From contig JACMJZ010000021.1 in the NCBI GenBank assembly GCA_014380365.1, forward strand, positions 1-64,000: a DNA stretch of 64,000 nucleotides. The letters run 5' to 3'. Source of the DNA: Pyrinomonadaceae bacterium (GTDB taxonomy: Bacteria > Acidobacteriota > Blastocatellia > Pyrinomonadales > Pyrinomonadaceae). Shown here piece by piece: positions 54,145 through 62,555 of the stretch (positions are counted from its first letter, which is position 1; every line of letters begins with the position of its first letter). The translations under genes were made by a program, and so were the position numbers. The notes below the pieces were generated by a model. It was not told where the DNA came from and did no database searches. It saw only the letters and a program-made list of their open reading frames with translations.

Positions 54145-56604
54145 ATGAGAATTCTTTTCTACAATCATACGAACCAAGTCAGCGGCGCTGAACAGGTTTT
54201 GCTGTTGCTGCTCGCTCGGCTTAGTCGCGATCGTTTTGAGACTGTCTTGCTTAGCCCCTGCGAAGGCAAACTCCAGAGCCATGCCCGCGCAGTTGGTGTG
54301 CGCTGTGAAAGCGTTGACTCACTACAAGCCCGATTTACATGGAACCCAAGACACTTGCTTCGTTACCTGGCATCTTTCCTTTCAGTTGTCCGTCAGGTGC
54401 GCGCGGGCGTGAAGAGAGCCAGGCCAGAGCTTATCCACGCCAATAGCATTCGCGCGGGATTGGTTATTTCGACAGCGACGATTGGACTAGGCATTCCGAT
54501 CGTCTGGCATATTCATGATCTCTTACCTAAACATCCGCTCAGCACGTTCATACGGTTCTTTGTTCTTCTTCGGCCTCCGGTTCGAGTTGTGGCGGTATCG
54601 TATGCGTCCGCCAATAGCCTTTGCGGCAACCTGCTGCGCCGGTTTCCGGCCCGCGTAGTCGTAAACGTCATTCATAACGCGGTTGGTGGCACGGGCGTGC
54701 CGCCCGTGAAGCACGCGCAAGATGCGCGAGCCACACCGCATTTGCTTCGCAAGGAGTTGCGAGTCAGGATCGCGGATCCTTTAGTCGGAATCGTCGGCAA
54801 CCTGACGCCGGGTAAAGGCCAACTCGAACTAATCAACGCTTTCCACGCGGTATTGCAACGGATTCCAAACGCCGCCTTACTGATTATCGGCTCCGATATG
54901 TTCAACCGGGCGGATGGCTATCGCGAACGTCTGCTGGCCGAGGCAAGGTCGCTGGGAATTGTGGACCGGGTAAAGTTTCTGGGCCAGCGAGACGACGTTC
55001 CAGCGCTCATGCGTTCGCTCGATCTCCTCGTGCTCAACTCGAAATCCGAAGCGTGTCCGCTGGTAGTCCTCGAAGGACTGGCCGCGGGAGTCCCCTTGCT
55101 GGCAACGGCTGTGGGAGGTGTGCCCGAACTCATCACGCACGGTGAAAACGGATGGTTAACTCCGGCGGGCGACAAGCGAAAGCTGGCAGACGCGATCGTG
55201 TCGCTGATCCAAGATCCGCAGTTGCGCGCAACTCTTGCGGAAAACGGAAGGCGCCACGTCGAAACAAACTTTACGGTGGATAAATTCTTAGCGCAGTGGG
55301 AAGCGCTCTACTCACAACCACGCTCGCCTGTAACGCAAACTGTTAGTTTGCGACCGTTGGCACTCCAGGATCGTCTGCAAGCTAACAGTTTGCGTTACGG
55401 CGACAGCTCGTCCGCACCCTGGTCCCGCACGGCTGTGTTTCACGACAACTTCGCCCAGATGGGCGGCGCGGAAAAAGTAGCCGAGGAAATTTACGGGTTG
55501 CTGCCCGGCGCCACCCTTCATAGCACTGTCGCGGTGCCGGAAATACTTTCCGACGGGTTACGTCAGGCGCGCATAAGAACATCGTGGATGCAACGCCTCC
55601 CGGGTCTCAGGCGTCACTTCCGTCACTACTTTCTCTTCTACCCTTTCGCAGTCGAATCAGTTGACTTGTCGAAGTATGATCTGATTGTCAGCAGTTGTTT
55701 TGGTTACGCGAAGGGAATCCGTAAGCGTCGAGGTGCGGTCCATGTCTGTTACTGCCACACGCCGATGCGTTGGGTTTGGCGCTACCAGGACTACAGCGAG
55801 CGCGCCGGCTTTGGTGGGCTGACGCGCCGGGTTCTGCCGCTGGTACTATCGATCTTGAAGCGCTGGGATTTGCGAGCATCACGCCAGCCAGACTATTTCA
55901 TCGCCAACTCCAATGTCGTCGCCGAACGCATCAAGAAGTTTTACGGACGCGACTCTGTCGTGATACCGCCTCCAATCGACGTCAAGCGTTTCACCCCTGC
56001 CTTGCCGGAGCCGGCTGAGGACTTCTATCTCGTTCTGTCACGTCTGGTTCCTTATAAGCGGATAGATTTGGCAGTCGAGGCGTGTACCCGCCTCAACCGC
56101 AAGCTGGTGGTAATTGGAGATGGCCCTGATCGCGCGAGGCTTGAGAAGCTCGCCGGGCCAACCGTATGCTTCCTGGGACGCCAGCCGGATGATGCGGTAG
56201 TGAGCTACGCAGCGCGCTGTCGTGCCCTGCTGTTTCCCGGCGAAGAAGACTTTGGCATGACGCCGCTGGAGGTTAACGCAGCCGGCCGCCCTGTGATTGC
56301 TTTTCGCGCGGGCGGTGCGCTCGAAACAGTGGTCGAAGGCGTCACCGGACTCTTTTTTGACGCGCCCGACGCTGATACGCTCGCCAAAACGATAGACCTT
56401 TTCGAGCGTCGCTCGTGGAGTTCTTCTGCGTTGCAGGCCCATGCCGAAAAATTTGACCGAGCGGTCTTCGCCGATCGACTTCTTAGTTTTCTCCGCCAGG
56501 TCGCGCCTGCGGCTGAGCCTGCGGAACAAACGGTCTGGGAGGCCTTCGCTCCACTTGATGGGAGCGCGGCTGCTTTTCCGGGGCTTCGAGCGGCAGGGAA
56601 CTAA
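54145..56604 (+). CDS. Two-domain GT4-family glycosyltransferase fusion
   Basis: An 819-residue protein with two complete GT-B transferases. Unit 1 (about residues 1-390) starts MRILFYNHTNQVSGAEQVLLLLLARL and has GIVGNLTPGKGQLELI and the nucleotide-sugar motif SEACPLVVLEGLAAGVPLLATAVGGVPELI. Unit 2 (about 425-800) starts AVFHDNFAQMGGAEKVAEEI and has LSRLVPYKRIDLAVEA and the motif EEDFGMTPLEVNAAGRPVIAF. Each unit alone is the length of a single GT4 enzyme. The linker between them (about 390-425) is encoded by an interspersed palindrome (55330-55398), and unit 1 contains another repeat (54685-54738). The start at 54145 is used; the TTG at 54115 lies in a repeat. It should add two sugars to the lipid-linked unit. 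Confidence 0.9.
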   Translation: MRILFYNHTNQVSGAEQVLLLLLARLSRDRFETVLLSPCEGKLQSHARAVGVRCESVDSLQARFTWNPRHLLRYLASFLSVVRQVRAGVKRARPELIHANSIRAGLVISTATIGLGIPIVWHIHDLLPKHPLSTFIRFFVLLRPPVRVVAVSYASANSLCGNLLRRFPARVVVNVIHNAVGGTGVPPVKHAQDARATPHLLRKELRVRIADPLVGIVGNLTPGKGQLELINAFHAVLQRIPNAALLIIGSDMFNRADGYRERLLAEARSLGIVDRVKFLGQRDDVPALMRSLDLLVLNSKSEACPLVVLEGLAAGVPLLATAVGGVPELITHGENGWLTPAGDKRKLADAIVSLIQDPQLRATLAENGRRHVETNFTVDKFLAQWEALYSQPRSPVTQTVSLRPLALQDRLQANSLRYGDSSSAPWSRTAVFHDNFAQMGGAEKVAEEIYGLLPGATLHSTVAVPEILSDGLRQARIRTSWMQRLPGLRRHFRHYFLFYPFAVESVDLSKYDLIVSSCFGYAKGIRKRRGAVHVCYCHTPMRWVWRYQDYSERAGFGGLTRRVLPLVLSILKRWDLRASRQPDYFIANSNVVAERIKKFYGRDSVVIPPPIDVKRFTPALPEPAEDFYLVLSRLVPYKRIDLAVEACTRLNRKLVVIGDGPDRARLEKLAGPTVCFLGRQPDDAVVSYAARCRALLFPGEEDFGMTPLEVNAAGRPVIAFRAGGALETVVEGVTGLFFDAPDADTLAKTIDLFERRSWSSSALQAHAEKFDRAVFADRLLSFLRQVAPAAEPAEQTVWEAFAPLDGSAAAFPGLRAAGN
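54685..54738 (+). repeat. Family H repeat, in frame inside the glycosyltransferase gene
   Basis: The unit starts GGTGGCACGGGCGTGCCGCC and ends GATGCGCGAGCCACACC. It encodes the peptide VGGTGVPPVKHAQDARATP within the first transferase unit. An inverted copy lies at 56608-56659, just after the same gene. Confidence 0.85.
55330..55398. repeat. Family I palindrome, in frame at the glycosyltransferase fusion joint
   Basis: GTAACGCAAACTGTTAGTTTGC at 55330-55351 pairs with 55377-55398 (21 of 22 positions inverted). It encodes the linker peptide VTQTVSLRPLALQDRLQANS and following residues. Confidence 0.9.
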
Positions 56605-56607
56605 CTG

Positions 56608-56659
56608 CGGTGTGGCACAAGCATCTTGCGCGTGATTCACGGGCGGGACGTCCCTGCAC
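56608..56659 (-). repeat. Family H repeat, inverted copy downstream of the glycosyltransferase gene
   Basis: CGGTGTGGCACAAGCATCTT and following is the reverse complement, with few changes, of the element at 54685-54738. It begins three bases after the glycosyltransferase stop codon. Confidence 0.85.
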
Positions 56660-56870
56660 TTTCGCCCGAGCCACTTCACTTAAATCCCTTATTACCGCAA
56701 TTTAACTACCGATTTTCTGGCAACTGCCTCTCTTTAGGATTTTCTACCATATGTGGAATCCGTCCTGGACTCTAGAGCGCGTTCCAGAATTGTGCTTGGG
56801 TCGGCTCCGCGACGCGTTTCTGCGCAATCACAGTTTAGAAATGAAATAGCTCGCAACCGCACGGGAGGCG

Positions 56871-57725
56871 ATGGTTTTGATTGACGGTCTTGCAATGTCC
56901 GCTCTGTTCGCCGAGGTAGTCGGGCAACTTACAGCTCTGAACGATCAAATATTTTCGCACGTCAACGGCCTGGCGGGGCGTTCGTGGCTATTTGATAACC
57001 TCGTTGCCCTTTCGCAGGAGAACGACCTGATCAAGGCGGGAATCATTGGTTGCTGCTTTTTTGCTGCCTGGTTCAGCGGGAAGACTGCCGACGAAATACG
57101 AGCGCACCGGAAGACCTTAATGATTACGCTGGTTGCCGCGGTCTGCGTCCTGGCCGCTACCAAAGTCATCTCGCGCTCCGTTCCTCTACCCCGGCCCGTT
57201 ATCAAGTCGCAGAAGATCTATCACCTGACAGGTGACGACCTGGTAGAGATGAACCGGACCCACGTGCGCGTCCCACTTGACGAAACCAGCCAAAAAGAAC
57301 ATCGCGATCTGCTCAAGGGCGATGTCAATACAAACGATCTTAAATCGTTTCCCAGCGACCACGCCGGTTTCTTTTTGGCGATCTCGCTCGGGATTTTCTT
57401 TGCTTCCCGGCGAATCGGCGCGTTGGCCCTGGTATGGACTGTCCTTGTGATCCTCGGTGGAAAACTAATTACGGGAGCGCACACCCCACTCGATATTGGT
57501 GCCAGCGCTGCGATTGCAGTTTCGGTGCTGATGATTTTTCGTTTCGCGGCCAGGAGCCGGCTGGGCCATCTGCTCGACAAGGTTAGCTCCTTGACGCTCA
57601 GGCACAGTGCCTTATCAAGCGCGATCCTGTTTGCCGTCGTCTTTGAGATTGCAAGCACGCTCTTTCATGTTCGTCATTTTCTTGCGCTGCTTGTCGCCGC
57701 CAGACGCTACCTAATGTTCGGCTGA
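56871..57725 (+). CDS. PAP2-family phosphatase (undecaprenyl-PP phosphatase-like)
   Basis: A 284-residue membrane protein with about six helices. The three phosphatase motifs are visible: K-x6-RP as KVISRSVPLPRP (about residues 102-113), the PSGH-like FPSDHAGFF (about 159-167), and the H-x3-D motif in GAHTPLDIGASA (about 202-213). It dephosphorylates a lipid pyrophosphate; in this cluster undecaprenyl pyrophosphate recycling is the likely role. The start is uncertain: GGGAGG is only two bases before ATG 56871, and a TTG at 56877 has better spacing. Confidence 0.88.
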   Translation: MVLIDGLAMSALFAEVVGQLTALNDQIFSHVNGLAGRSWLFDNLVALSQENDLIKAGIIGCCFFAAWFSGKTADEIRAHRKTLMITLVAAVCVLAATKVISRSVPLPRPVIKSQKIYHLTGDDLVEMNRTHVRVPLDETSQKEHRDLLKGDVNTNDLKSFPSDHAGFFLAISLGIFFASRRIGALALVWTVLVILGGKLITGAHTPLDIGASAAIAVSVLMIFRFAARSRLGHLLDKVSSLTLRHSALSSAILFAVVFEIASTLFHVRHFLALLVAARRYLMFG

Positions 57726-57740
57726 GACTCGGGGATTGTT

Positions 57741-58673
57741 ATGAAGCAAAAATCGTCCGCCTTAACTCGTCTAACATGTCTGGTTGCTGCGCTGTGCGGC
57801 CTCTTCGCTGTGACCTCTTGCAAGAAGGCACCCGATGGCCTGGTGCTAATGACCGATCCTTCTTACACAGCTACCGTCTTCGCTTCCAACAAAATTGGCT
57901 TCGGTGCGCCCGACGGCATCCTTTGGAACCGCGGCAAGCTTTATCTGGCGGATGAAGGCAGGGGCGCGCTAGCGGTGTGGAGCACAAATGATGGAATGAG
58001 AGAACTGGTGGATGCGCAGTTCGGCATTGACACACCAGAGGACCTGGTAATTGATGCGGAAGGAAATATCTTTTTTAGTGACGATGCGGCTGGCGGCGTT
58101 TGGGAAGTTGACTCCGCAGGCAAGCAACATCTTCTGGCGGGTAAGGACAAGGGCCTGTACTCGACGGAAGGCATCGCGCTCGCTCCCGACGGTTCAATCC
58201 TGGTTGGCGACGCAGACCAGCATCAGATTTTCAGGGTAACGAAGGCGGGCGAGGTCTCAGTTTTTCTCGGCAGGGAGTTTGGCATTACCAAGCCGGAGAG
58301 TATGACTTTCGACGACAAAGGCAATCTTTATATTGCCGACAACGAAGATAACGTCCTCTATCTGCTCGACAAGAATCATCAGCTTCATCGCGTAGTCGAC
58401 CGTAGGGATTACTTTTCGCCGGAGACGATCTTCTTTGCAAACGGTTCGCTCTACATCACCGACAGCAATGCCGGCAAGCTCTACATTTACACGCCAAACG
58501 AAGAACTGAAGCCCATCGCGACGTTCAGTGGCCAGCTGGGAAATATTCAGGGCGTAACGGTGGACGAGCATGGTGAAATCTATGTCTCGGTGCAATCAGA
58601 CCTGAAGAAAAATATTGGATACATCATCAAGATTGGGAAAGAAGAACCGCTGCCCGTAGCCATACGCAATTAA
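57741..58673 (+). CDS. NHL/SMP-30-like beta-propeller lipoprotein
   Basis: A 310-residue protein with a lipoprotein signal (cleavage before Cys in AVTSC, about residue 27) and about six propeller blades such as GILWNRGKLYLADEGRGALAV, LVIDAEGNIFFSDDAAGGVWEV and MTFDDKGNLYIADNEDNVLYLL. It resembles SMP-30/NHL propellers, which may hydrolyse lactones or simply bind ligands; catalytic metal ligands are not clear. It lies 15 bp after the PAP2 gene and 12 bp before the NRPS gene, so the three are very likely one transcript. Confidence 0.87.
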   Translation: MKQKSSALTRLTCLVAALCGLFAVTSCKKAPDGLVLMTDPSYTATVFASNKIGFGAPDGILWNRGKLYLADEGRGALAVWSTNDGMRELVDAQFGIDTPEDLVIDAEGNIFFSDDAAGGVWEVDSAGKQHLLAGKDKGLYSTEGIALAPDGSILVGDADQHQIFRVTKAGEVSVFLGREFGITKPESMTFDDKGNLYIADNEDNVLYLLDKNHQLHRVVDRRDYFSPETIFFANGSLYITDSNAGKLYIYTPNEELKPIATFSGQLGNIQGVTVDEHGEIYVSVQSDLKKNIGYIIKIGKEEPLPVAIRN

Positions 58674-58685
58674 TTAGCAAAAAGC

Positions 58686-61600
58686 ATGTCAACAATTGTT
58701 GAGAGTCATAGCCTGGAAGTACCCAGTCTTTCCGCCAATGTGGGTGAACCGCTGTCGGAATGCTTTGGTTTGGAAATTGACCACTTTCCAACCAACACCT
58801 TTCCGCGTCTGTTTGAAGAGCAGGCCGCGCGTGGCCCGAAGCGGCCGGCTGTGGTCTGCGGCAACGACCGCCTCAGTTATGCCGAGCTTAATAGCCGGGC
58901 AAATCAGCTCGCTCGATATCTAGGAGCGCGCGGTGTCGGAGCTGAGACATTGGTCGGAATTTGCATTGAGCGTTCGCTGGATATGGCTGTCGGGATTCTG
59001 GGCATTCTAAAATCCGGCGCTGCTTACCTGCCTTTGGATCCCGACTATCCTGCGGAGCGGCTGACATGGATGGTCAGTGATTCAGCCGTCTCGTTGGTAG
59101 TAACCACTGCGAATCTTGCCGCCCAGTTGCCGGCGTCTTCTCAACTTGTCCTGCTTGATTCCGAACGAGCTCAGATTTCCGAAGAAGCTGAAACGAATCT
59201 CACGGATGGCCCAGAGCCGCTTGATCTCGCCTACGTGATTTACACGTCAGGTTCAACGGGCCAACCCAAGGGTGTGATGATCAATCATGGGAGCCTGGCA
59301 AACTACGTGCGCGCGCTCCAGCTTGAGTTGGGAATTAGCGAAAGCGATCGCTATTTACACACAGCCTCAATCGCGTTCTCTTCATCGCGACGGCAACTGC
59401 TGCTGCCACTTTCGCGGGGCGCCACAGTGGTTATTGCCAGCTCAGAACAAAGAAAAGATCCGTTGGCGCTGTTTGAGCTAATTAAGGAAGAGGGCATCAC
59501 CGTTATGGATGCCGTCCCATCGTTCTGGCGAACCTGTACTTCGGTACTGTCCTCTCTCGACGCAGAATCGCGCGCTCAGCTTCTCGACAATCGGCTGCGT
59601 CTGATGCTCTCAGCCAGCGAGCCATTGCGGTTCGACATTCACCATACCTGGACCCATGAGTTCGGACATCGAGCGCAACACGTGCACATGTTTGGCCAGA
59701 CAGAAACTGCCGGCATTGTTTGCGTCTACAAAATTCCGGCTATCTGCGAGGAGACGCCCCCTGGCCCACCCGCTACAGTAAGTGGTTCTGAAAAGAGCTA
59801 CTCGGCAGGGACGAGTGTTGTCCCCATCGGGCGACCCATCGCCAACACTGAGATCTACATTCTCGACGAAGAGCAACGATCGGTGCCCGTTGGAACGCCT
59901 GGTGAACTCTATATCGGCGGAGCTGGCGTCGGACGCGGTTATTTGAATCGGCCGGAGCTTACAGCGCAGAAGTTTCTGGGCCATCCGTTTAGCGACAATC
60001 CCGGCGCACGGTTGTATCGAACCGGGGATTGGGCACGCATGCGCCGTGACGGACAGATTGAGTTTGCCGGTCGTCAGGATAGCCAGGTGAAGGTGCGAGG
60101 CTTTCGCATTGAGCTGGGTGAGGTGGAAGCGACTCTGGCGCGCCATCCCGCGGTGAAAGAGAACGTAGTAGTGGCGCGAGAGGATGGCAGCGGAACGATG
60201 CGTCTGGTTGCGTATGTTGTGCCGCTAGAGGCCGCGCCGGGTCCGACAGCGCTGAGGACGTTCATGGCCGACCACTTGCCGGACTACATGGTGCCAGCAA
60301 CCTTTGTACAGTTGGCGGCGTTACCGCTGAATGCGAATGGCAAAGTTGACCGTCGCAGCTTGCCCGAACCCGAAGAGTCTCGCCCTGAACTTGCTACCCA
60401 CTATGCAGCCCCGCGAAATGCGCGCGAAGAATTGTTAGCAGGAATTTGCCGTGAGGTTCTCTGTCTCGAGCGAATCGGGATTAACGACAACTTCTTCGAG
60501 CTGGGCGGCCATTCGCTGCTGGCGATACAAGTCATCGCCAGGATCAATGAGCAGCTGAGAACCACGGTGCCACTGCGACTGTTGTTCGACGGGCCCACCA
60601 TCAGCGAGTTGGCAAATGCAATCGAACCCACAACTGCAGGCATCCCTGCACTACGGCAGGCGAAAATTGAACGCGCGAGGCGAGACCAGGAAATCCCACT
60701 TTCGTTTGCGCAGCAGCGTCTTTGGTTCATCGATCAACTTGAGCCTGGCAGTTCGCTTTACAACATCAACCGGGCTTTGCGTTTGCAGGGTGCGCTGGAC
60801 GTTACGAAGTTAGAACGAGCGATTCAATCGATTGCAAAGCGTCACGAAGTATTGCGCACGACCCTTGTTGCTCAGGATGGCCGGCCAGTACAGCAGATCG
60901 CGCCGTCTGTCACCTTGCCGTTTAACTTTCATGATTTGCAGTCCATGCCGGAGACCACCCGCGAACCAGAAGCACAACGGATCATAAACACAGAAAGCAA
61001 GATACCGTTTGACCTGGCTCGCGGCCCGCTCGCGCGGATTACGTTGGTGCGGATTGGTCCCGCAGACCACATACTCTTGCTCTCGATCCATCACATCATC
61101 GCCGACGCGTGGGCGCTTAAGATATTTTTCCAGGAGCTTGCCGCTTTTTATCACGAGGCTGCCTCCGAAGCATCGTTGCCCGAATTGCAATGCCATTATG
61201 CCGACTTTGCTAGCTGGCAGCGCCGGGAGCTATTCAGTGATGGCTTCGATCAGCAACTCGCATACTGGAAACGGCAGCTCGCCGGCGCGCCAATGACGAG
61301 GAATATCCCCAGTGACTATCCGCGACCCGCTGCCGGAAGCTCTCAAGGCGCGCAGCATTTCCTTTCGCTTTCCCCAGTACTCAGTCAATCGTTGCGAGAC
61401 ATGAGCCGGCAGGAAGGCGTCACTCTATTCATGACCCTGCTCGCCGCTTTCCAGATCTTGCTGGCTCAGTACAGCCGGGAGAATGACATTCTGGTTGCCG
61501 TCCCGGTCGCCGGACGCACGCTGGTTGAGACCGAGGCGCTGATCGGTTGTTTTGTTAACACCCTGATCCTGCGCGGAGACCTTTCAGGCAATCCCACGTT

Positions 61601-62405
61601 TAGGGAAGTAATCACACGCACCCGCGAACGCGCGCTGGGCGCCTACTCAAACCAGGAAGTTCCGTTTGAACGACTGGTCGAAGAACTGCAATCAGATCGG
61701 AACCTGAGCGGGAACCCGCTGGCTTCGGTGATGTTCGCGTTACAGGACGAGTCGCAGCCCGTGCTGAGTTTGCAGGGCATAAGCGTCAAAGCCATGCCCG
61801 TCGAGTTCACCAATACCAAGTTTGATCTATCACTTGACGTGGTTGAAAAAGCGGAAGGCCTTGACGTTTGGTTGTCTTATTCCACTGAGCTATTCGATCC
61901 CGCCAGCACCAACTCAATGCTGGAAGACTTCAAGCTCGTTCTTGAATGGATGGTAGCCAATCCATCGCGACTGGTCGCTGATTTACCGCCGCTTCGCTGG
62001 ACGGCTCGAGTGTGGCCGGCAGAAGAGCACGCCGAGGTTCTAATAAAAGCGGCTAGCGGCGCGGGGCCAGAGTTCCTCGCCCCGCGTACCCCGATTGAGG
62101 AACGGCTGGCGGGCATCTGGAGCGAGGTTTTAGGGGTTGAGCGCCTAAGCGTTCATGACAATTTCTTTGGGCTCGGCGGTCATTCGTTGCTTGCCGCCCA
62201 GGTCATTTCGCGCACGCGTAACCTTTTCTCCGTTGACCTGCCGCTGCGCCGCATCTTTGAGACGCCAACCGTGGCCGGCCTCGCAATTGCGATCTACGAA
62301 ATGCAAGCTGCGGACACTGAAGATGAAGAGCTGGCTGCAATGTTGGCCGAGCTCGGTCAACTTTCTGAAGAAGAAGCTCAACGCCAATTTGCTGAGGAGT
62401 TCTAG
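58686..62405 (+). CDS. Non-ribosomal peptide synthetase, A-T-C-T
   Basis: A 1239-residue NRPS. Adenylation domain about 30-560: A3 YTSGSTGQPKGV (about 187-198), A5 FGQTETAG, A8 RTGDWARMR, A10 NGKVDR. Carrier 1: ELGGHSLL (about 605-612). Condensation domain about 670-1105, with HHIIADAW (about 802-809; second His and Asp kept). Carrier 2: GLGGHSLL (about 1162-1169). There is no adenylation domain between the C domain and carrier 2. In the A4 region the usual FD is FSSSRRQ, so the Asp that binds the alpha-amino group is missing, pointing to a non-standard substrate. A family B repeat encodes part of the A domain (59763-59791). A Shine-Dalgarno is not obvious. Confidence 0.93.
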   Translation: MSTIVESHSLEVPSLSANVGEPLSECFGLEIDHFPTNTFPRLFEEQAARGPKRPAVVCGNDRLSYAELNSRANQLARYLGARGVGAETLVGICIERSLDMAVGILGILKSGAAYLPLDPDYPAERLTWMVSDSAVSLVVTTANLAAQLPASSQLVLLDSERAQISEEAETNLTDGPEPLDLAYVIYTSGSTGQPKGVMINHGSLANYVRALQLELGISESDRYLHTASIAFSSSRRQLLLPLSRGATVVIASSEQRKDPLALFELIKEEGITVMDAVPSFWRTCTSVLSSLDAESRAQLLDNRLRLMLSASEPLRFDIHHTWTHEFGHRAQHVHMFGQTETAGIVCVYKIPAICEETPPGPPATVSGSEKSYSAGTSVVPIGRPIANTEIYILDEEQRSVPVGTPGELYIGGAGVGRGYLNRPELTAQKFLGHPFSDNPGARLYRTGDWARMRRDGQIEFAGRQDSQVKVRGFRIELGEVEATLARHPAVKENVVVAREDGSGTMRLVAYVVPLEAAPGPTALRTFMADHLPDYMVPATFVQLAALPLNANGKVDRRSLPEPEESRPELATHYAAPRNAREELLAGICREVLCLERIGINDNFFELGGHSLLAIQVIARINEQLRTTVPLRLLFDGPTISELANAIEPTTAGIPALRQAKIERARRDQEIPLSFAQQRLWFIDQLEPGSSLYNINRALRLQGALDVTKLERAIQSIAKRHEVLRTTLVAQDGRPVQQIAPSVTLPFNFHDLQSMPETTREPEAQRIINTESKIPFDLARGPLARITLVRIGPADHILLLSIHHIIADAWALKIFFQELAAFYHEAASEASLPELQCHYADFASWQRRELFSDGFDQQLAYWKRQLAGAPMTRNIPSDYPRPAAGSSQGAQHFLSLSPVLSQSLRDMSRQEGVTLFMTLLAAFQILLAQYSRENDILVAVPVAGRTLVETEALIGCFVNTLILRGDLSGNPTFREVITRTRERALGAYSNQEVPFERLVEELQSDRNLSGNPLASVMFALQDESQPVLSLQGISVKAMPVEFTNTKFDLSLDVVEKAEGLDVWLSYSTELFDPASTNSMLEDFKLVLEWMVANPSRLVADLPPLRWTARVWPAEEHAEVLIKAASGAGPEFLAPRTPIEERLAGIWSEVLGVERLSVHDNFFGLGGHSLLAAQVISRTRNLFSVDLPLRRIFETPTVAGLAIAIYEMQAADTEDEELAAMLAELGQLSEEEAQRQFAEEF
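59763..59791 (+). repeat. Family B repeat, in frame inside the NRPS adenylation domain
   Basis: GGCCCACCCGCTACAGTAAG then TGGTTCTGA matches the right arm of the palindrome at 7505-7533 at most positions. It is read as part of a stretch with GPPATVSGSEK between FGQTETAG and the VPIGRPIANT motif, where adenylation domains vary in length. Confidence 0.7.
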
Positions 62406-62425
62406 TTCGTTTCATCAAGAGAGGG

Positions 62426-62532
62426 TTAGACAGGATTAACAGGATGAACAAGATGACGACCGCAGAGCCAAGAAGTCCGCGATTAATTGCGAATTAAGTT
62501 GTCATCGTGTCTATCGTGTCAATCCTGTCAAA
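62426..62532. repeat. Family E palindromic repeat
   Basis: Left arm 62426-62456 (TTAGACAGGATTAACAGGAT and on) and right arm about 62500-62532 (CATCGTGTCTATCGTGTCAA then TCCTGTC) are inverted. It lies between the two NRPS genes. Confidence 0.8.
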
Positions 62533-62555
62533 GTTCGTTGCTAGTCGATAAGAGA

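Noticed and set aside
56038-56679. 213-codon minus-strand frame with VPPVNHAQDACATP text
   Set aside because: A shadow of the glycosyltransferase gene; its N-terminal text is only the family H repeat read on the other strand.
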